From an uncultured Methanomicrobiales archaeon (lineage in GTDB: Archaea > Thermoplasmatota > Thermoplasmata > Methanomassiliicoccales > Methanomethylophilaceae), in contig CALAVG010000312.1 in NCBI GenBank assembly GCA_937892275.1, positions 1 to 27,857 on the forward strand: a stretch of 27,857 nucleotides of DNA, in the 5' to 3' direction. This document shows, in pieces, positions 1 to 8,015 of this stretch (its first letter is position 1; each line of letters opens with the position of its first letter). Below the pieces are notes generated by a model. That model made no database searches and had not been told where the DNA came from. It worked only from the letters and a program-made list of their open reading frames with translations. Made by a program: the position numbers and the translations under genes.

Positions 1-18
1 GCCCCCGGAGACGGGGGC
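1..18. terminator. GC-rich hairpin at window edge
   Basis: A perfect inverted repeat, GCCCCCG and CGGGGGC around a GAGA loop, starts at the first base. It lies before the top6B promoter and probably ends transcription of a gene outside the window. No T-run follows on the plus strand, and the other flank cannot be seen. The structure is seen; the terminator role is inferred. Confidence 0.5.
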
Positions 19-100
19 CCTTAACTTCTATCATCACATCCTTTTGAAACAGCGGGCCGATACCCTTCTCAGCTGTAATCGGCCAAACCTGCTGGAAGAT

Positions 101-109
101 AATAAAAAG
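101..109 (+). promoter_or_regulatory. TATA-like box of top6B
   Basis: The A/T-rich element AATAAAAAG is centred about 28 bases before the ATG at 133. That spacing would put the transcription start at or next to the start codon. No Shine-Dalgarno match precedes the ATG, so a leaderless mRNA fits. Upstream, GGCCGAT (55-61) and ATCGGCC (78-84) form a 7-bp inverted repeat of unknown role. Confidence 0.4.
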
Positions 110-132
110 GTAAATCGACATTAGCCCAGCGG

Positions 133-2157
133 ATGCCCTCAGACAAAGATGTTACGGAAAAGTCCGCGGCCAAGAAGGTCACGGCGCACAAGTTGGAATC
201 GAAGCAGCAGGAGATCTCCGTCACAGAGTTCTTCGAGAAGAACAAGCAGATCCTTGGATTCGATTCGAGATCGAAATCCCTATTGATGGGTATCAAAGAA
301 GCGGTCGATAACTCGCTGGATAACTGTGAGGAGGCGAATATCCTCCCCGAGGTCATCGTCAGGATCGAGAGACTCAACGACGAGGACTACAGAGTGTCTA
401 TCGAGGATAACGGTACCGGAATCACCCACAAGGCCATGCCCAATGTGTTCGGAAGGCTTCTGTACGGTTCAAGGTTCCACGCCCTCAGGCAATCCAGGGG
501 ACAACAGGGTATCGGAATATCCGCAACCATCATGTACGGTAACATCACCACGGGTAAACCGGCCCATGCCATGTCCAAGGTCGAGGGCGTCGACGAGGTC
601 GCATGGCAGATGGATATCTTCATCGATACCAAGACCAACAGGCCGGTCATTACCAACGACAAGGCCTTCACCTGGGAGGGGAAGGAGCACGGTACCAAGA
701 TCGAGTACACCACGAAGGGAAGGTACATCACCGGAAAGCAGTCCATCTTCGAGTACCTGAAGGAGACCGCTATCGTTAACCCCCACGCCCAGATCACATT
801 CTACGACCCCGACAACACCAAGACGGTGTTCGAGAGGGCCACCGACATCATGCCCCCGAGGCCAAAGGAGATCAAGCCCCACCCGGAGGGAATGGAGATT
901 GGAGACCTGTTCAAGTATGCGGGCAACACCCAGCAGAAGACCCTGAAGGCGTTCTTCAAGAGCGACTTCTCCAGGATTACTGACAGGCTCGCCAACGAGA
1001 TATTCGAGATATCCAAGGTGGATCCCAACAAGAAGCCCGATAAGCTCACGAGGGAGGATGCCATCGCACTGCTCGATGCGATCAAGCAGGTGAAGATCAT
1101 GGCGCCCCCTACGGACTGTCTCTCGCCCATCGGTGACACACTGATCAAGAAGGGTCTGATGCACGTGCTCGACGGTCTCAGACCCGAATACTATGCGACA
1201 CCCGTCACACGTTCACCCAAGGCGGTCAACGGTAACCCGTTCGTCGTCGAGGCAGGTATCGTGTACGGAGGTGACATCCCCTCGGACGGACAGGTCCAGA
1301 TCTACAGGTTCGCGAACCGTGTTCCCCTGCTGTTCAAACAGGGAGACTGTGCGATCACGAAGGCCATCTCCGACATGGACTGGAGGAGGTACGGACTGGA
1401 GCAGAGGGGAGGAAAGGGAATCCCCTACGGTCCCGCCATCATCCTGGTCCACGTTGCATCCACGAAGGTACCGTTCACATCGGAAGGTAAGGAGGCCGTA
1501 GCTTCCTTCCCCGAACTCGCAAGCGAGATTGGACTCGCACTCAGGCTGTGCGCCAGGAACCTCAAGAGCCACCTGAACAAGCAGGAGAGGAAGAACAAGA
1601 CCCATGCCAAATTCGAGATCGTCCAGGAGATCCTCCCGGACATGGCCAACAAGGTCGCTACGCATCTCAACAAGCCGGTGCCCGACCTCAGCAGGACCAT
1701 CACGAAAATCATGAACGTCGTATGGATCGAACCGGAAGTGAAGAAGGAGAGCAAGAAGCTCCGCAACATCACATACACTGTATACAACTATACGACCCAG
1801 CCCCGCAGCATAAGGCTGCACGCACAGGTCCCGAAGGAAGCGGTGAACCTGTCCTTGTTCTCAGGCGATTACTTCCTCGACATGAACGATGAGGGAAAGG
1901 CAAACTGGGAGATCAAGAACCTTGCACCTTCCACATCCACGAAGGTATCCTTCGAACTCACAGGAGAGATGGCAGATACTTTCGATGCCGATGACATCTA
2001 CTTCTCGGGTCTGAACCCGGTGATCGTCATGGGTGCCGAGATGCTCCCGGGAGACTGGGGAATAAAGGGTCTGGAGATAGTCCAGACCTCGGAGGACGAT
2101 CTCGTCCCCGAAGACGAAGAGGACACACAGGAGGCGGAAGACCTTGACGATGAATGA
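133..2157 (+). CDS. top6B: DNA topoisomerase VI subunit B
   Basis: This is the ATPase subunit of the archaeal type IIB topoisomerase. It dimerises on ATP binding and, with subunit A, passes one DNA duplex through another to remove supercoils and decatenate chromosomes. The GHKL (Bergerat) fold is clear: an N-box EAVDNSLDN at residues 56-64, DNGTGI at 92-97 and a glycine lid ending RGQQGIGIS near 122-130. The transducer domain follows, and an acidic tail (EDEEDTQEAEDLDDE) closes the 674 residues. Length exceeds the short hyperthermophile forms (about 530) and is like euryarchaeal proteins with an extra C-terminal domain. It overlaps top6A, so the two are translated together. The start is the first in-frame ATG after a TATA-like box and lacks a Shine-Dalgarno match. 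Confidence 0.96.
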   Translation: MPSDKDVTEKSAAKKVTAHKLESKQQEISVTEFFEKNKQILGFDSRSKSLLMGIKEAVDNSLDNCEEANILPEVIVRIERLNDEDYRVSIEDNGTGITHKAMPNVFGRLLYGSRFHALRQSRGQQGIGISATIMYGNITTGKPAHAMSKVEGVDEVAWQMDIFIDTKTNRPVITNDKAFTWEGKEHGTKIEYTTKGRYITGKQSIFEYLKETAIVNPHAQITFYDPDNTKTVFERATDIMPPRPKEIKPHPEGMEIGDLFKYAGNTQQKTLKAFFKSDFSRITDRLANEIFEISKVDPNKKPDKLTREDAIALLDAIKQVKIMAPPTDCLSPIGDTLIKKGLMHVLDGLRPEYYATPVTRSPKAVNGNPFVVEAGIVYGGDIPSDGQVQIYRFANRVPLLFKQGDCAITKAISDMDWRRYGLEQRGGKGIPYGPAIILVHVASTKVPFTSEGKEAVASFPELASEIGLALRLCARNLKSHLNKQERKNKTHAKFEIVQEILPDMANKVATHLNKPVPDLSRTITKIMNVVWIEPEVKKESKKLRNITYTVYNYTTQPRSIRLHAQVPKEAVNLSLFSGDYFLDMNDEGKANWEIKNLAPSTSTKVSFELTGEMADTFDADDIYFSGLNPVIVMGAEMLPGDWGIKGLEIVQTSEDDLVPEDEEDTQEAEDLDDE

Positions 2158-3241
2158 CAGACAGAAAGTTGCGTTGGACAACCTGACAGACGTCATCTCC
2201 AACATCTATGACCAGCTCGACCACGGTGACATCCCCTCGATGAACCTCCCCATGAGGTCCAAGAAGAACATCGCATTCGATTCCAGGCACAACGTTTGGA
2301 CGTACGGTGACCTGAAGACCGCACGTACCGCCAAGACCGTGCAGGGAGCGGTATCCATGCTCAGGACCGCTTACACCACGGATTTCATCAACGAGATGAT
2401 CAGGGAGGGTAAGTCATCCACCTTAAGGGAAATGTATTACATCTCAGAAGGTTGGCACAACGCCAAGTTCCACACCCAGGATGAGAGTAACCTCCTGGCC
2501 GAGGATCTGGAGACCATCACCGGATGCATGAGGGAGGACTTCAAGCTACGTCCCGAGGAATCCGGAGCGCACGTCTACGGTGATCTGAACTTCACAACGA
2601 TCACCACCAAGGGAACATGGAAGACCAACAACTGCATCGATGATGTCCCCGAGACGGGATTCGCAGTACCATACAAGGTAGAGGACGATACGTTCAAGAT
2701 CAAACCCGGTAACGTGAAGTTCATCATGGCGATCGAGACAGGAGGAATGTTCGCCCGTCTCATCGAGAACGGGTTCCCGGAACAGTACAACTGTGCCCTC
2801 GTGCACCTCTCAGGACAGCCTGCAAGGTCCACCAGGCGTCTGATCAAGAGACTGAACGAGGAGTTCAACCTGCCTGTCACGGTCTTCACCGACGGTGATC
2901 CCTGGTCCTTCAGGATCTACGCCTCCGTTGCTTACGGGGCCATCAAGACAGCGCACATATCGGAATACCTGGCAACGCCCACGGCACAGTTCATCGGTAT
3001 CACGCCGTCGGACATCCTGAACTACGACCTGCCTACCGACAAGCTCTCGGACAAGGATATCGGAGCCCTGAACGCGGAGCTCTCCGACCCCAGGTTCGCG
3101 GACGAGTATTGGGTCAACGAGATCCAGGCCATGCTCCACATGGGAAAGAAGGCTGAACAGCAGGCGTTGGCCAAATACGGTCTGGAGTACGCTACGGGAA
3201 CATATCTTCCCGAGAAGCTCACGGACATGGGTATCCTGTGA
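2150..3241 (+). CDS. top6A: DNA topoisomerase VI subunit A
   Basis: This is the DNA-cleaving subunit of topoisomerase VI, homologous to eukaryotic Spo11. It has a winged-helix/5Y-CAP domain followed by a Toprim domain. The segment LREMYYISEGW holds the candidate catalytic tyrosine. The Toprim acidic residues appear as IETGGMFARL and, further on, TDGDPWSFRIY. The gene overlaps the end of top6B by 8 bases. The start is not certain. The ATG at 2150 gives MNDRQKV, but a TTG at 2144 lies 9 bases after a perfect AGGAGG (2129-2134), which is better Shine-Dalgarno spacing and would add two residues. I kept ATG for codon preference. Both subunits are present and intact, so the enzyme should be functional. 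Confidence 0.95.
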   Translation: MNDRQKVALDNLTDVISNIYDQLDHGDIPSMNLPMRSKKNIAFDSRHNVWTYGDLKTARTAKTVQGAVSMLRTAYTTDFINEMIREGKSSTLREMYYISEGWHNAKFHTQDESNLLAEDLETITGCMREDFKLRPEESGAHVYGDLNFTTITTKGTWKTNNCIDDVPETGFAVPYKVEDDTFKIKPGNVKFIMAIETGGMFARLIENGFPEQYNCALVHLSGQPARSTRRLIKRLNEEFNLPVTVFTDGDPWSFRIYASVAYGAIKTAHISEYLATPTAQFIGITPSDILNYDLPTDKLSDKDIGALNAELSDPRFADEYWVNEIQAMLHMGKKAEQQALAKYGLEYATGTYLPEKLTDMGIL

Positions 3242-3252
3242 TACCTGAAAAC

Positions 3253-3270
3253 AGGGCTTCGGCCCTCTTT
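3253..3270 (+). terminator. UUCG-loop hairpin after top6A
   Basis: AGGGC and GCCCT pair around a TTCG tetraloop (3253-3266), followed by a short pyrimidine tract CTTT. It sits 11 bases after the top6A stop, between convergent genes, so it probably ends the top6BA transcript. Confidence 0.6.
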
Positions 3271-3310
3271 CCATCTACTTCGACTGATTGATTCGATCTG
3301 ACGGCGCGAA

Positions 3311-4153
3311 TCAGCCCGTATACTCGATGAGTGGCCTGGGCTCGTCCAGCTCCTCTCCGTTGTACGGCCTCTTCCCGATAGATTCGAGTTTCCCGAGAAC
3401 CAGTTCCTTTCCGACATCCGTTATCCCGAATATCTCCACCTTGTTACCGGCGACCAGCACTCCGCGTTCCTTGGCCGCCTCCCTGGTCCACCTCGATCCG
3501 CAAGCTGTCAGGAAGTCGCAGCAGTCGAACATGGTGTCCACTCCGCAACGATTGATATGGCTGGTATGCACACCTGCGATTATCGCCCTGTCACCAAACC
3601 TTTCACGTATGGCCCTTGCATCCTCTGGCTTGCAAACGGTCACCGAGAATCTCCCGAAACCCTTGGAATCGGCCAGTTCAGCACCTCTTACCATATCAAC
3701 CGGCACTGTGTCCCTGTCTAGGACATTGTCCCTTCCTACGGCATCGAGGACGACCTGGAGCGGGGATGTCTCCACCAACCCCGATATCCTTCCGCACATC
3801 CCCTGGAGGATGTGCGGGTCGGTTATCACTGCTGTCCCGCAACCGTCGGCAGCGATCACAGCGGCATCTATCTGGCCCTTCTCCAACGCAGTGCTCATTA
3901 TCTCGGACACTCCGAACGTGATGTAGTCATCCGCCCTTACGATACGGTTCTCGGTACAGAAACCGAAGTCCTTAATGCGGAACTCCATGTTCTCCCTCAC
4001 CATCTCCGGGGTTATGCTCTCCATCCCTCTGAACTTCTTGAAAAGAGGGCAATACTCCAGTTCAGACTCTCCTACGAATACGACCTTACCGTCCTCGATG
4101 ATAACCCTGGTCATCCCCAGGGCATCGAATACATGTCTACCGTAGTTTACCAT
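3311..4153 (-). CDS. Methanogenesis marker protein 8 (DUF2099)
   Basis: This 280-residue protein matches the DUF2099 / methanogenesis marker 8 family, a gene nearly confined to methanogens and of unproven biochemical role. Recognisable family segments are EYCPLFKKFRG (33-42), ENMEFRIKDFGFCTENRIV (54-72), a conserved DDYITFGVSEIMSTAL block, and DAAVIAADGCGTAVITDP (96-112). A cysteine-rich stretch HINRCGVDTMFDCCDFLTACG follows at about 199-219, which could bind metal or a cluster (inference). The ATG at 4153 is chosen because AGGTGA (minus strand, 4163-4158) lies 4 bases before it; a longer reading frame runs upstream but would cross the promoter. It is transcribed divergently from the thiolation pair. 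Its presence is the strongest single sign that the host is a methanogen. Confidence 0.9.
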   Translation of the reverse strand: MVNYGRHVFDALGMTRVIIEDGKVVFVGESELEYCPLFKKFRGMESITPEMVRENMEFRIKDFGFCTENRIVRADDYITFGVSEIMSTALEKGQIDAAVIAADGCGTAVITDPHILQGMCGRISGLVETSPLQVVLDAVGRDNVLDRDTVPVDMVRGAELADSKGFGRFSVTVCKPEDARAIRERFGDRAIIAGVHTSHINRCGVDTMFDCCDFLTACGSRWTREAAKERGVLVAGNKVEIFGITDVGKELVLGKLESIGKRPYNGEELDEPRPLIEYTG

Positions 4154-4173
4154 GGCGTCACCTATTATACTAT

Positions 4174-4197
4174 TTTCATATAGGAAATTATTATAAA
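4174..4197 (+). promoter_or_regulatory. Near-palindrome plus TATA box upstream of thiI-like pair
   Basis: TTTCATATAGGAAA (4174-4187) differs at one base from the perfect palindrome found before mccB and metY. It runs into TTATTATAAA (about 4187-4197), a TATA-like box that would start transcription near 4220 for the plus-strand gene. A 15-base stretch (4168-4182) is identical to bases 9212-9226 in the mccB promoter. The same A/T box read on the minus strand (TTTATAA) could serve the marker 8 gene. A regulatory role is inferred. Confidence 0.5.
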
Positions 4198-4238
4198 GTA
4201 GTATTGCAGAATAGGCTCCGAAGGAAACTGGTGATAAG

Positions 4239-5111
4239 TTGGAAGTCATCATGGTAAGATACTGTGAGATAGGCCTGAAGAGCGATCCGGTTAGACGCAG
4301 GTTCGAGGGCATCCTCAAACGCAACATAATAGACATGCTGGGAAACGATTCTATCGAGGCCGTTGTGACCAGGAAGAATGCCAGATTATATGTGGAGACG
4401 GAGGACGTTGAAGGAGCGGTGAAATCCCTCAAGAAGGTCTTCGGCATCGCCTCGCTCTCGGTGGCCACGGTCTGCGATGCGGATATTGACTCCATAAGAT
4501 CGCTTGTCTCGGAAGTCTCCCGTGACCTCCTGCTTCCCGGAGAGACGTTCGCAATAGACGCCAGGAGGGATGGCGGCAACTACGGTTACACCAGCATGGA
4601 ATTGGAGAGGGAGACGGGATCCGCCGTCCTCGAAGCGAACAAGGACAAGAACATCAAGGTAAGACTGAACAATCCCGACCATACCATATTCATCGAGGTG
4701 AGATCCAACAAGGCGTACGTGTTCACATCCTACATCAGGTGCCATGCAGGACTCCCGCTTGGAAGCCAGGGATCAGTATTGGCATACGTGGATGACAATC
4801 GCGGTTTAGTCTCGGCATGGTTGATGATGAAGAGAGGATGCAAGGTAATCGTATGCGGGGACCACGGATCCGATCTGCTGAGGAAGTACGACCCTCACCT
4901 GAAGAAGATAGATGTGGACAGCGAGATTCCCAGCAAGGTGCTCGGATACGTTTCGGGGAACGGCCTGGATAAGATACAGACCATGGACAACTCAGGCCTC
5001 CCGGTCTTCGTTCCCACCATAGGGATGCATGATGGGACGATCACCGGTCTGCTCGCACAGATAAGAGATGACCGAATTGCAGCGGTAATTCCCGTTTACC
5101 ATAGGATATGA
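4239..5111 (+). CDS. THUMP-domain ThiI-like protein with degenerate PP-loop domain
   Basis: The N-terminal about 165 residues resemble the ferredoxin-like and THUMP (tRNA-binding) part of ThiI, the tRNA 4-thiouridine synthase. The start MEVIMVRYCEIGLKS aligns with the usual ThiI opening. The continuation GLPLGSQGSVLAYVDDNRG (171-189) followed by LVSAWLMMKRGCKV looks like the ThiI adenylation domain. However, the SGGxDS nucleotide-binding signature is replaced by VDDNRG, so this half is probably inactive. A separate intact PP-loop gene starts 4 bases after the stop. I infer that the two proteins form a complex, this one binding tRNA. The TTG start at 4239 is preferred: GGTGAT lies 3 bases before it and the homology begins there. 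The alternative ATG at 4251 would remove four residues of that start. Confidence 0.8.
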   Translation: MEVIMVRYCEIGLKSDPVRRRFEGILKRNIIDMLGNDSIEAVVTRKNARLYVETEDVEGAVKSLKKVFGIASLSVATVCDADIDSIRSLVSEVSRDLLLPGETFAIDARRDGGNYGYTSMELERETGSAVLEANKDKNIKVRLNNPDHTIFIEVRSNKAYVFTSYIRCHAGLPLGSQGSVLAYVDDNRGLVSAWLMMKRGCKVIVCGDHGSDLLRKYDPHLKKIDVDSEIPSKVLGYVSGNGLDKIQTMDNSGLPVFVPTIGMHDGTITGLLAQIRDDRIAAVIPVYHRI

Positions 5112-5115
5112 TACT

Positions 5116-5742
5116 ATGAAGGTAGTTGCATTGATATCAGGAGGAATAGATTCTCCGGTGGCATCGTATCTGATGTCCGAGGCCGGAGCCAATGTGATCC
5201 TTCTGCACATGAGCAACGGGGACTACGGTGACCCGAAGGATCTGGAGAAGGTAGTGAAGATATCCGAGCAATTGGAATCCTACACCAAGAAGGAGTTTCC
5301 GGTATATGTGGCGGACCACGGAAGGAACCAGAAACTGATCCAGGACAACTGTGACCCGCATTACCAGTGCGTGATGTGCAAACGCACGATGCACAGGGTT
5401 GCGAAGAGATTCGCGGAATCCATAGGGGCTTCCGGAATAGTAATGGGTGATTCGTTGGGACAGGTCGCATCACAGACCCTGATGAACATAAGAGCAGAGC
5501 AGAACGGGTTGGACTTCCCTGTGCTCAGACCACTCATCGGTCTTGACAAACTAGAGGTCATCGAGATTGCGAAACGCATCGGTACATTCGACATCTCCAT
5601 AACCAAGACCTCGGGTTGTGCCGCCGTACCTATTGGTCCTGTCACGGAGGCGAAGGTCGAGAAGGTCACCGAAATGGGGGCCAGGATCGATCTCGATGAT
5701 ATGGTGGACGTCTGTTTCAACAGCATCAAGAGAGTGTATTGA
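5116..5742 (+). CDS. thiI: PP-loop tRNA thiolation protein (ThiI catalytic half)
   Basis: This 208-residue protein is the adenylating half of a ThiI-type enzyme, which activates U8 of tRNA with ATP before sulfur insertion. The PP-loop SGGIDSPVASYLM starts at residue 8. CVMC at 85-88 and the lone Cys168 in KTSGCAAVP correspond to the three cysteines reported to hold an iron-sulfur cluster in methanogen ThiI. GDSLGQVASQTL (111-122) is a typical ThiI block. There is no rhodanese domain, as is usual for methanogens that take sulfur from sulfide. In most archaea this region is fused behind THUMP. Here it is a free-standing gene with its own ATG, 4 bases after the THUMP gene, in a different frame. 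It converges on larE with only 8 bases between the stops. Confidence 0.85.
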   Translation: MKVVALISGGIDSPVASYLMSEAGANVILLHMSNGDYGDPKDLEKVVKISEQLESYTKKEFPVYVADHGRNQKLIQDNCDPHYQCVMCKRTMHRVAKRFAESIGASGIVMGDSLGQVASQTLMNIRAEQNGLDFPVLRPLIGLDKLEVIEIAKRIGTFDISITKTSGCAAVPIGPVTEAKVEKVTEMGARIDLDDMVDVCFNSIKRVY

Positions 5743-5750
5743 CAAAAACA

Positions 5751-6518
5751 TCAGAGACCGGGCACCCTGGTCCCGAATTCAATCCGACTGTATCTGGAGA
5801 GGATTATACTCTCTATCACTGGCTTGTTCTCGGCCACGAAGCTTTCCTCTCCAGGCACAGTCTCGAGTCTTGCTCTATCGCCTAACGGACGGAGGCGGAA
5901 GTCCCTCAATCCGAGGGCTTTCAGCCTACCCTCCACATATTCGACCTTCTGAAGATCCTCAGCGGTGATCCTGGTGCCTGTCGGTATGCGTGTCGCCAGA
6001 CAGGAGTTCGAAGGTGTGTCCCAATTGTCCAGACCGGCGGCCTTGGAAAGTTCTCTCACCATGGGCTTAGTAAGTCCGCATTCCATCAAGGGCGAACGGA
6101 TCCCCAATTCCGTAAGGGCGCGCATCCCTGGTCTGACCGATGGATCATCGGATGCGTTCGTAGCATCTATCACGATATCGTATCCATCTGAACTGGCCTT
6201 TTCTAAGATCAAAGAGAACACGCGCCTCTTGCACAGATAGCATCTGTCTAAGGTGTTCTCGATCACCTCGTCGAAGGACAGGGTGTCGACCTCCAGAACA
6301 GTCAGTTCCGTACCCAGGCCGGATGCTGCTGAGATAGCATGAATGGATTCTTCCTCTGTCTGGAACGCACCTTTGACGAAGTACGGCCTGACATCCACGC
6401 CGGATCTCCTGCATGCCCACAACAGGAAGTATGAATCCGTCCCTCCAGAGAATGCGAGTGCCACTTTCCCAAACGATGAGAGGTATTCGGAAAGTTGTTG
6501 CAGCTTATCGGCATACAT
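5751..6518 (-). CDS. larE: LarE-like ATP-dependent sulfur transferase
   Basis: LarE adenylates a carboxylate of a pyridinium cofactor precursor and transfers sulfur to it, for the nickel-pincer cofactor of lactate racemase-type enzymes. The PP-loop is SGGTDS (24-29). The conserved substrate-site segment is PSNSCLATRIPTGT (169-182). Cys93 and Cys96 (RCYLCK) with Cys173 match the three-cysteine class that uses an iron-sulfur cluster rather than sacrificing its own cysteine; that assignment comes from family knowledge. No larB or larC is nearby, so another sulfur acceptor is possible. The start at 6518 (MYADKLQQL) puts the PP-loop at the usual distance from the N-terminus, with TGTGAT just upstream. 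A longer frame from 6569 is open but adds non-homologous residues. It is the last gene of the mccB-mccA-rrf2-larE run. Confidence 0.85.
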   Translation of the reverse strand: MYADKLQQLSEYLSSFGKVALAFSGGTDSYFLLWACRRSGVDVRPYFVKGAFQTEEESIHAISAASGLGTELTVLEVDTLSFDEVIENTLDRCYLCKRRVFSLILEKASSDGYDIVIDATNASDDPSVRPGMRALTELGIRSPLMECGLTKPMVRELSKAAGLDNWDTPSNSCLATRIPTGTRITAEDLQKVEYVEGRLKALGLRDFRLRPLGDRARLETVPGEESFVAENKPVIESIILSRYSRIEFGTRVPGL

Positions 6519-6576
6519 TGTATCACAGATACAGTAATCTCGACGACATGCCGCCCCTACGGACGACAATCAGAGA

Positions 6577-7041
6577 TCAAATGATGTACTCGGGCATGGA
6601 GTCCTGTATCCTTATGATGCCTTTGGAATTGGCATCGTCCAGGAGGTCCTGTATCGTCGTCTCGTTCATGATATCCGTGATGGCCTTCTCTATCCTCAGC
6701 CACATATCAAGAGTGGTGCAACGGTCCTTCCTGTCGCATTCCACATTGCTGCCCTTGATGCACGGCACGGGTGCTACACCTCCTTCGACCTCCATAACGA
6801 CCTGGGCAACTGTTATCTCCGAAGCGGGACGGGTCAGTGTGTAACCTCCCTGAGGTCCTCTCTCCCCTCTCACTATGTCTGCCTTGGACAGTATGGCGAC
6901 GATCTGTTCCAGATATTTGATAGATATGTCCTGCCTCACCGAGATGTCCTTGATCTTGACCTTTCCTGAATCCTGGAAAGCGGCTATGTCCACCAACATG
7001 CGCAATGCATACCTGGTCTTGGTTGATACGTTCACGACCAT
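6577..7041 (-). CDS. Rrf2-family (IscR-like) transcription regulator
   Basis: This 154-residue Rrf2 protein has an N-terminal winged helix. The recognition region is about 30-52 (KIKDISVRQDISIKYLEQIV), followed by the wing RGERGPQGGYTLTRP at 58-72. A linker helix and three cysteines, Cys94, Cys102 and Cys108 (C-x7-C-x5-C), come next. IscR holds a 2Fe-2S cluster with three cysteines in the same place, so cluster sensing is plausible. In bacteria Rrf2 members such as CymR and IscR control cysteine and Fe-S genes, and this one lies between mccA and larE. It is a candidate binder of the shared palindrome in this window (inference). The start ATG at 7041 gives the family N-terminus MVVNVSTKTRYALRML. 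Upstream bases 7042-7103 contain an AATAAAAT element that may give it a promoter of its own. Confidence 0.9.
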   Translation of the reverse strand: MVVNVSTKTRYALRMLVDIAAFQDSGKVKIKDISVRQDISIKYLEQIVAILSKADIVRGERGPQGGYTLTRPASEITVAQVVMEVEGGVAPVPCIKGSNVECDRKDRCTTLDMWLRIEKAITDIMNETTIQDLLDDANSKGIIRIQDSMPEYII

Positions 7042-7103
7042 GAATCCACATTCTTACATTTTATTCTTAACGCCCATTTTCCTATATTCAATGGGGTAAT
7101 CTA

Positions 7104-8015
7104 TCATCCGAAGAGACCTTTGCTCAGATACCTGTCCCCTCTGTCCGGAAGCACAGTCACTATGTTACCCTCTCCTACATCCTCAGCTAGGTGCCTCACC
7201 GCGGCAAGAGCGGCCCCGGACGATTGTCCGGCCAGTATCCCTTCCACCTTCGCGAGCTCGCGGCAGGTGTCGTATGCCTCCCTGTCGGCGATTTTGTAGA
7301 CACGGTCCACCAAGGAAACGTCCATGGTCTTGGCGATGAAATCGTTGCCGATCCCTTCGATCGCGTATTCTCCCTTCTCTCCGCCCCCGATTATCGACCC
7401 TACGGGGTCCGCCAGCACACCTTGTATCCTGCTATCCTGCTGCTTCAGGTATCCTACTACGCCTGAGAATGTCCCTCCGCTCCCGGCTCCCATCACTGCA
7501 TAGTCGATCTTTCCCTCGAGGTCGCGATAGATCTCCGGCCCCGTGGTCTCGAAGTGGCAACGAGGATTGCTCATATTATCGAATTGCTTCAGTGAAATCG
7601 CTCCCGGGATTTCGGATATGATGCGTTCGGCTTCGGCGACAGCCCCCAACATTCCCTTCTCTTTGGGAGTGTTGACGATCTTAGCTCCCAGCGACCTCAT
7701 TATGATCTGTTTCTCCACGGAGAACTTGGTCGGTACGGTGAATATCACATCGTATCCCTTGTTGAGCGCGGCCAGAGCGATGCCTATGCCTGTGTTCCCT
7801 GCAGTGGCTTCCACTATGGTAGATCCCCTCTTCAGTACCCCTTTCTCCTCGGCATCACGGATCATATAGGCACCGACACGGTCCTTCACGCTGCCGGCGG
7901 GATTGCAAAGCTCCAGCTTGGCGAACACCCTGACTCCTTTCGGGTATCCCATGTGCTTCAGTTCCAGAAGCGGAGTCTCTCCAATCATCTCTTCCACAGA
8001 ACCGTACAGGGTCAT
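7104..8015 (-). CDS. mccA: MccA-like cystathionine beta-synthase / cysteine synthase
   Basis: This is a fold-type II PLP enzyme of the cysteine synthase/CBS family (303 residues). The PLP lysine is Lys44 in NPAGSVKDRVG, the phosphate loop is TAGNTGIG (71-78), GAGSGGTFSG lies at 177-184 and the late AGQSSGAAL motif at 262-270. VRVFAKLELCNPAGSVKDR resembles B. subtilis MccA more than CysK. With the overlapping mccB gene this favours use of O-acetylserine plus homocysteine to make cystathionine. Direct sulfide use to make cysteine cannot be excluded. The start overlaps the mccB stop by 4 bases (ATGA), so the two are translationally coupled. There are no C-terminal CBS regulatory domains. Confidence 0.88.
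   Translation of the reverse strand: MTLYGSVEEMIGETPLLELKHMGYPKGVRVFAKLELCNPAGSVKDRVGAYMIRDAEEKGVLKRGSTIVEATAGNTGIGIALAALNKGYDVIFTVPTKFSVEKQIIMRSLGAKIVNTPKEKGMLGAVAEAERIISEIPGAISLKQFDNMSNPRCHFETTGPEIYRDLEGKIDYAVMGAGSGGTFSGVVGYLKQQDSRIQGVLADPVGSIIGGGEKGEYAIEGIGNDFIAKTMDVSLVDRVYKIADREAYDTCRELAKVEGILAGQSSGAALAAVRHLAEDVGEGNIVTVLPDRGDRYLSKGLFG

Noticed and set aside
469..1164. 231-residue frame antisense to top6B
   Set aside because: It is a mirror of the strongly coding top6B strand, as are the similar long antisense frames over metY, htpG and the helicase gene.
4239..5742. Reading the two ThiI-like genes as one gene broken by a frameshift
   Set aside because: The first protein continues about 120 residues past THUMP in an orderly domain, and the second has its own complete N-terminus and PP-loop; a frameshift would not give two PP-loop-like regions.
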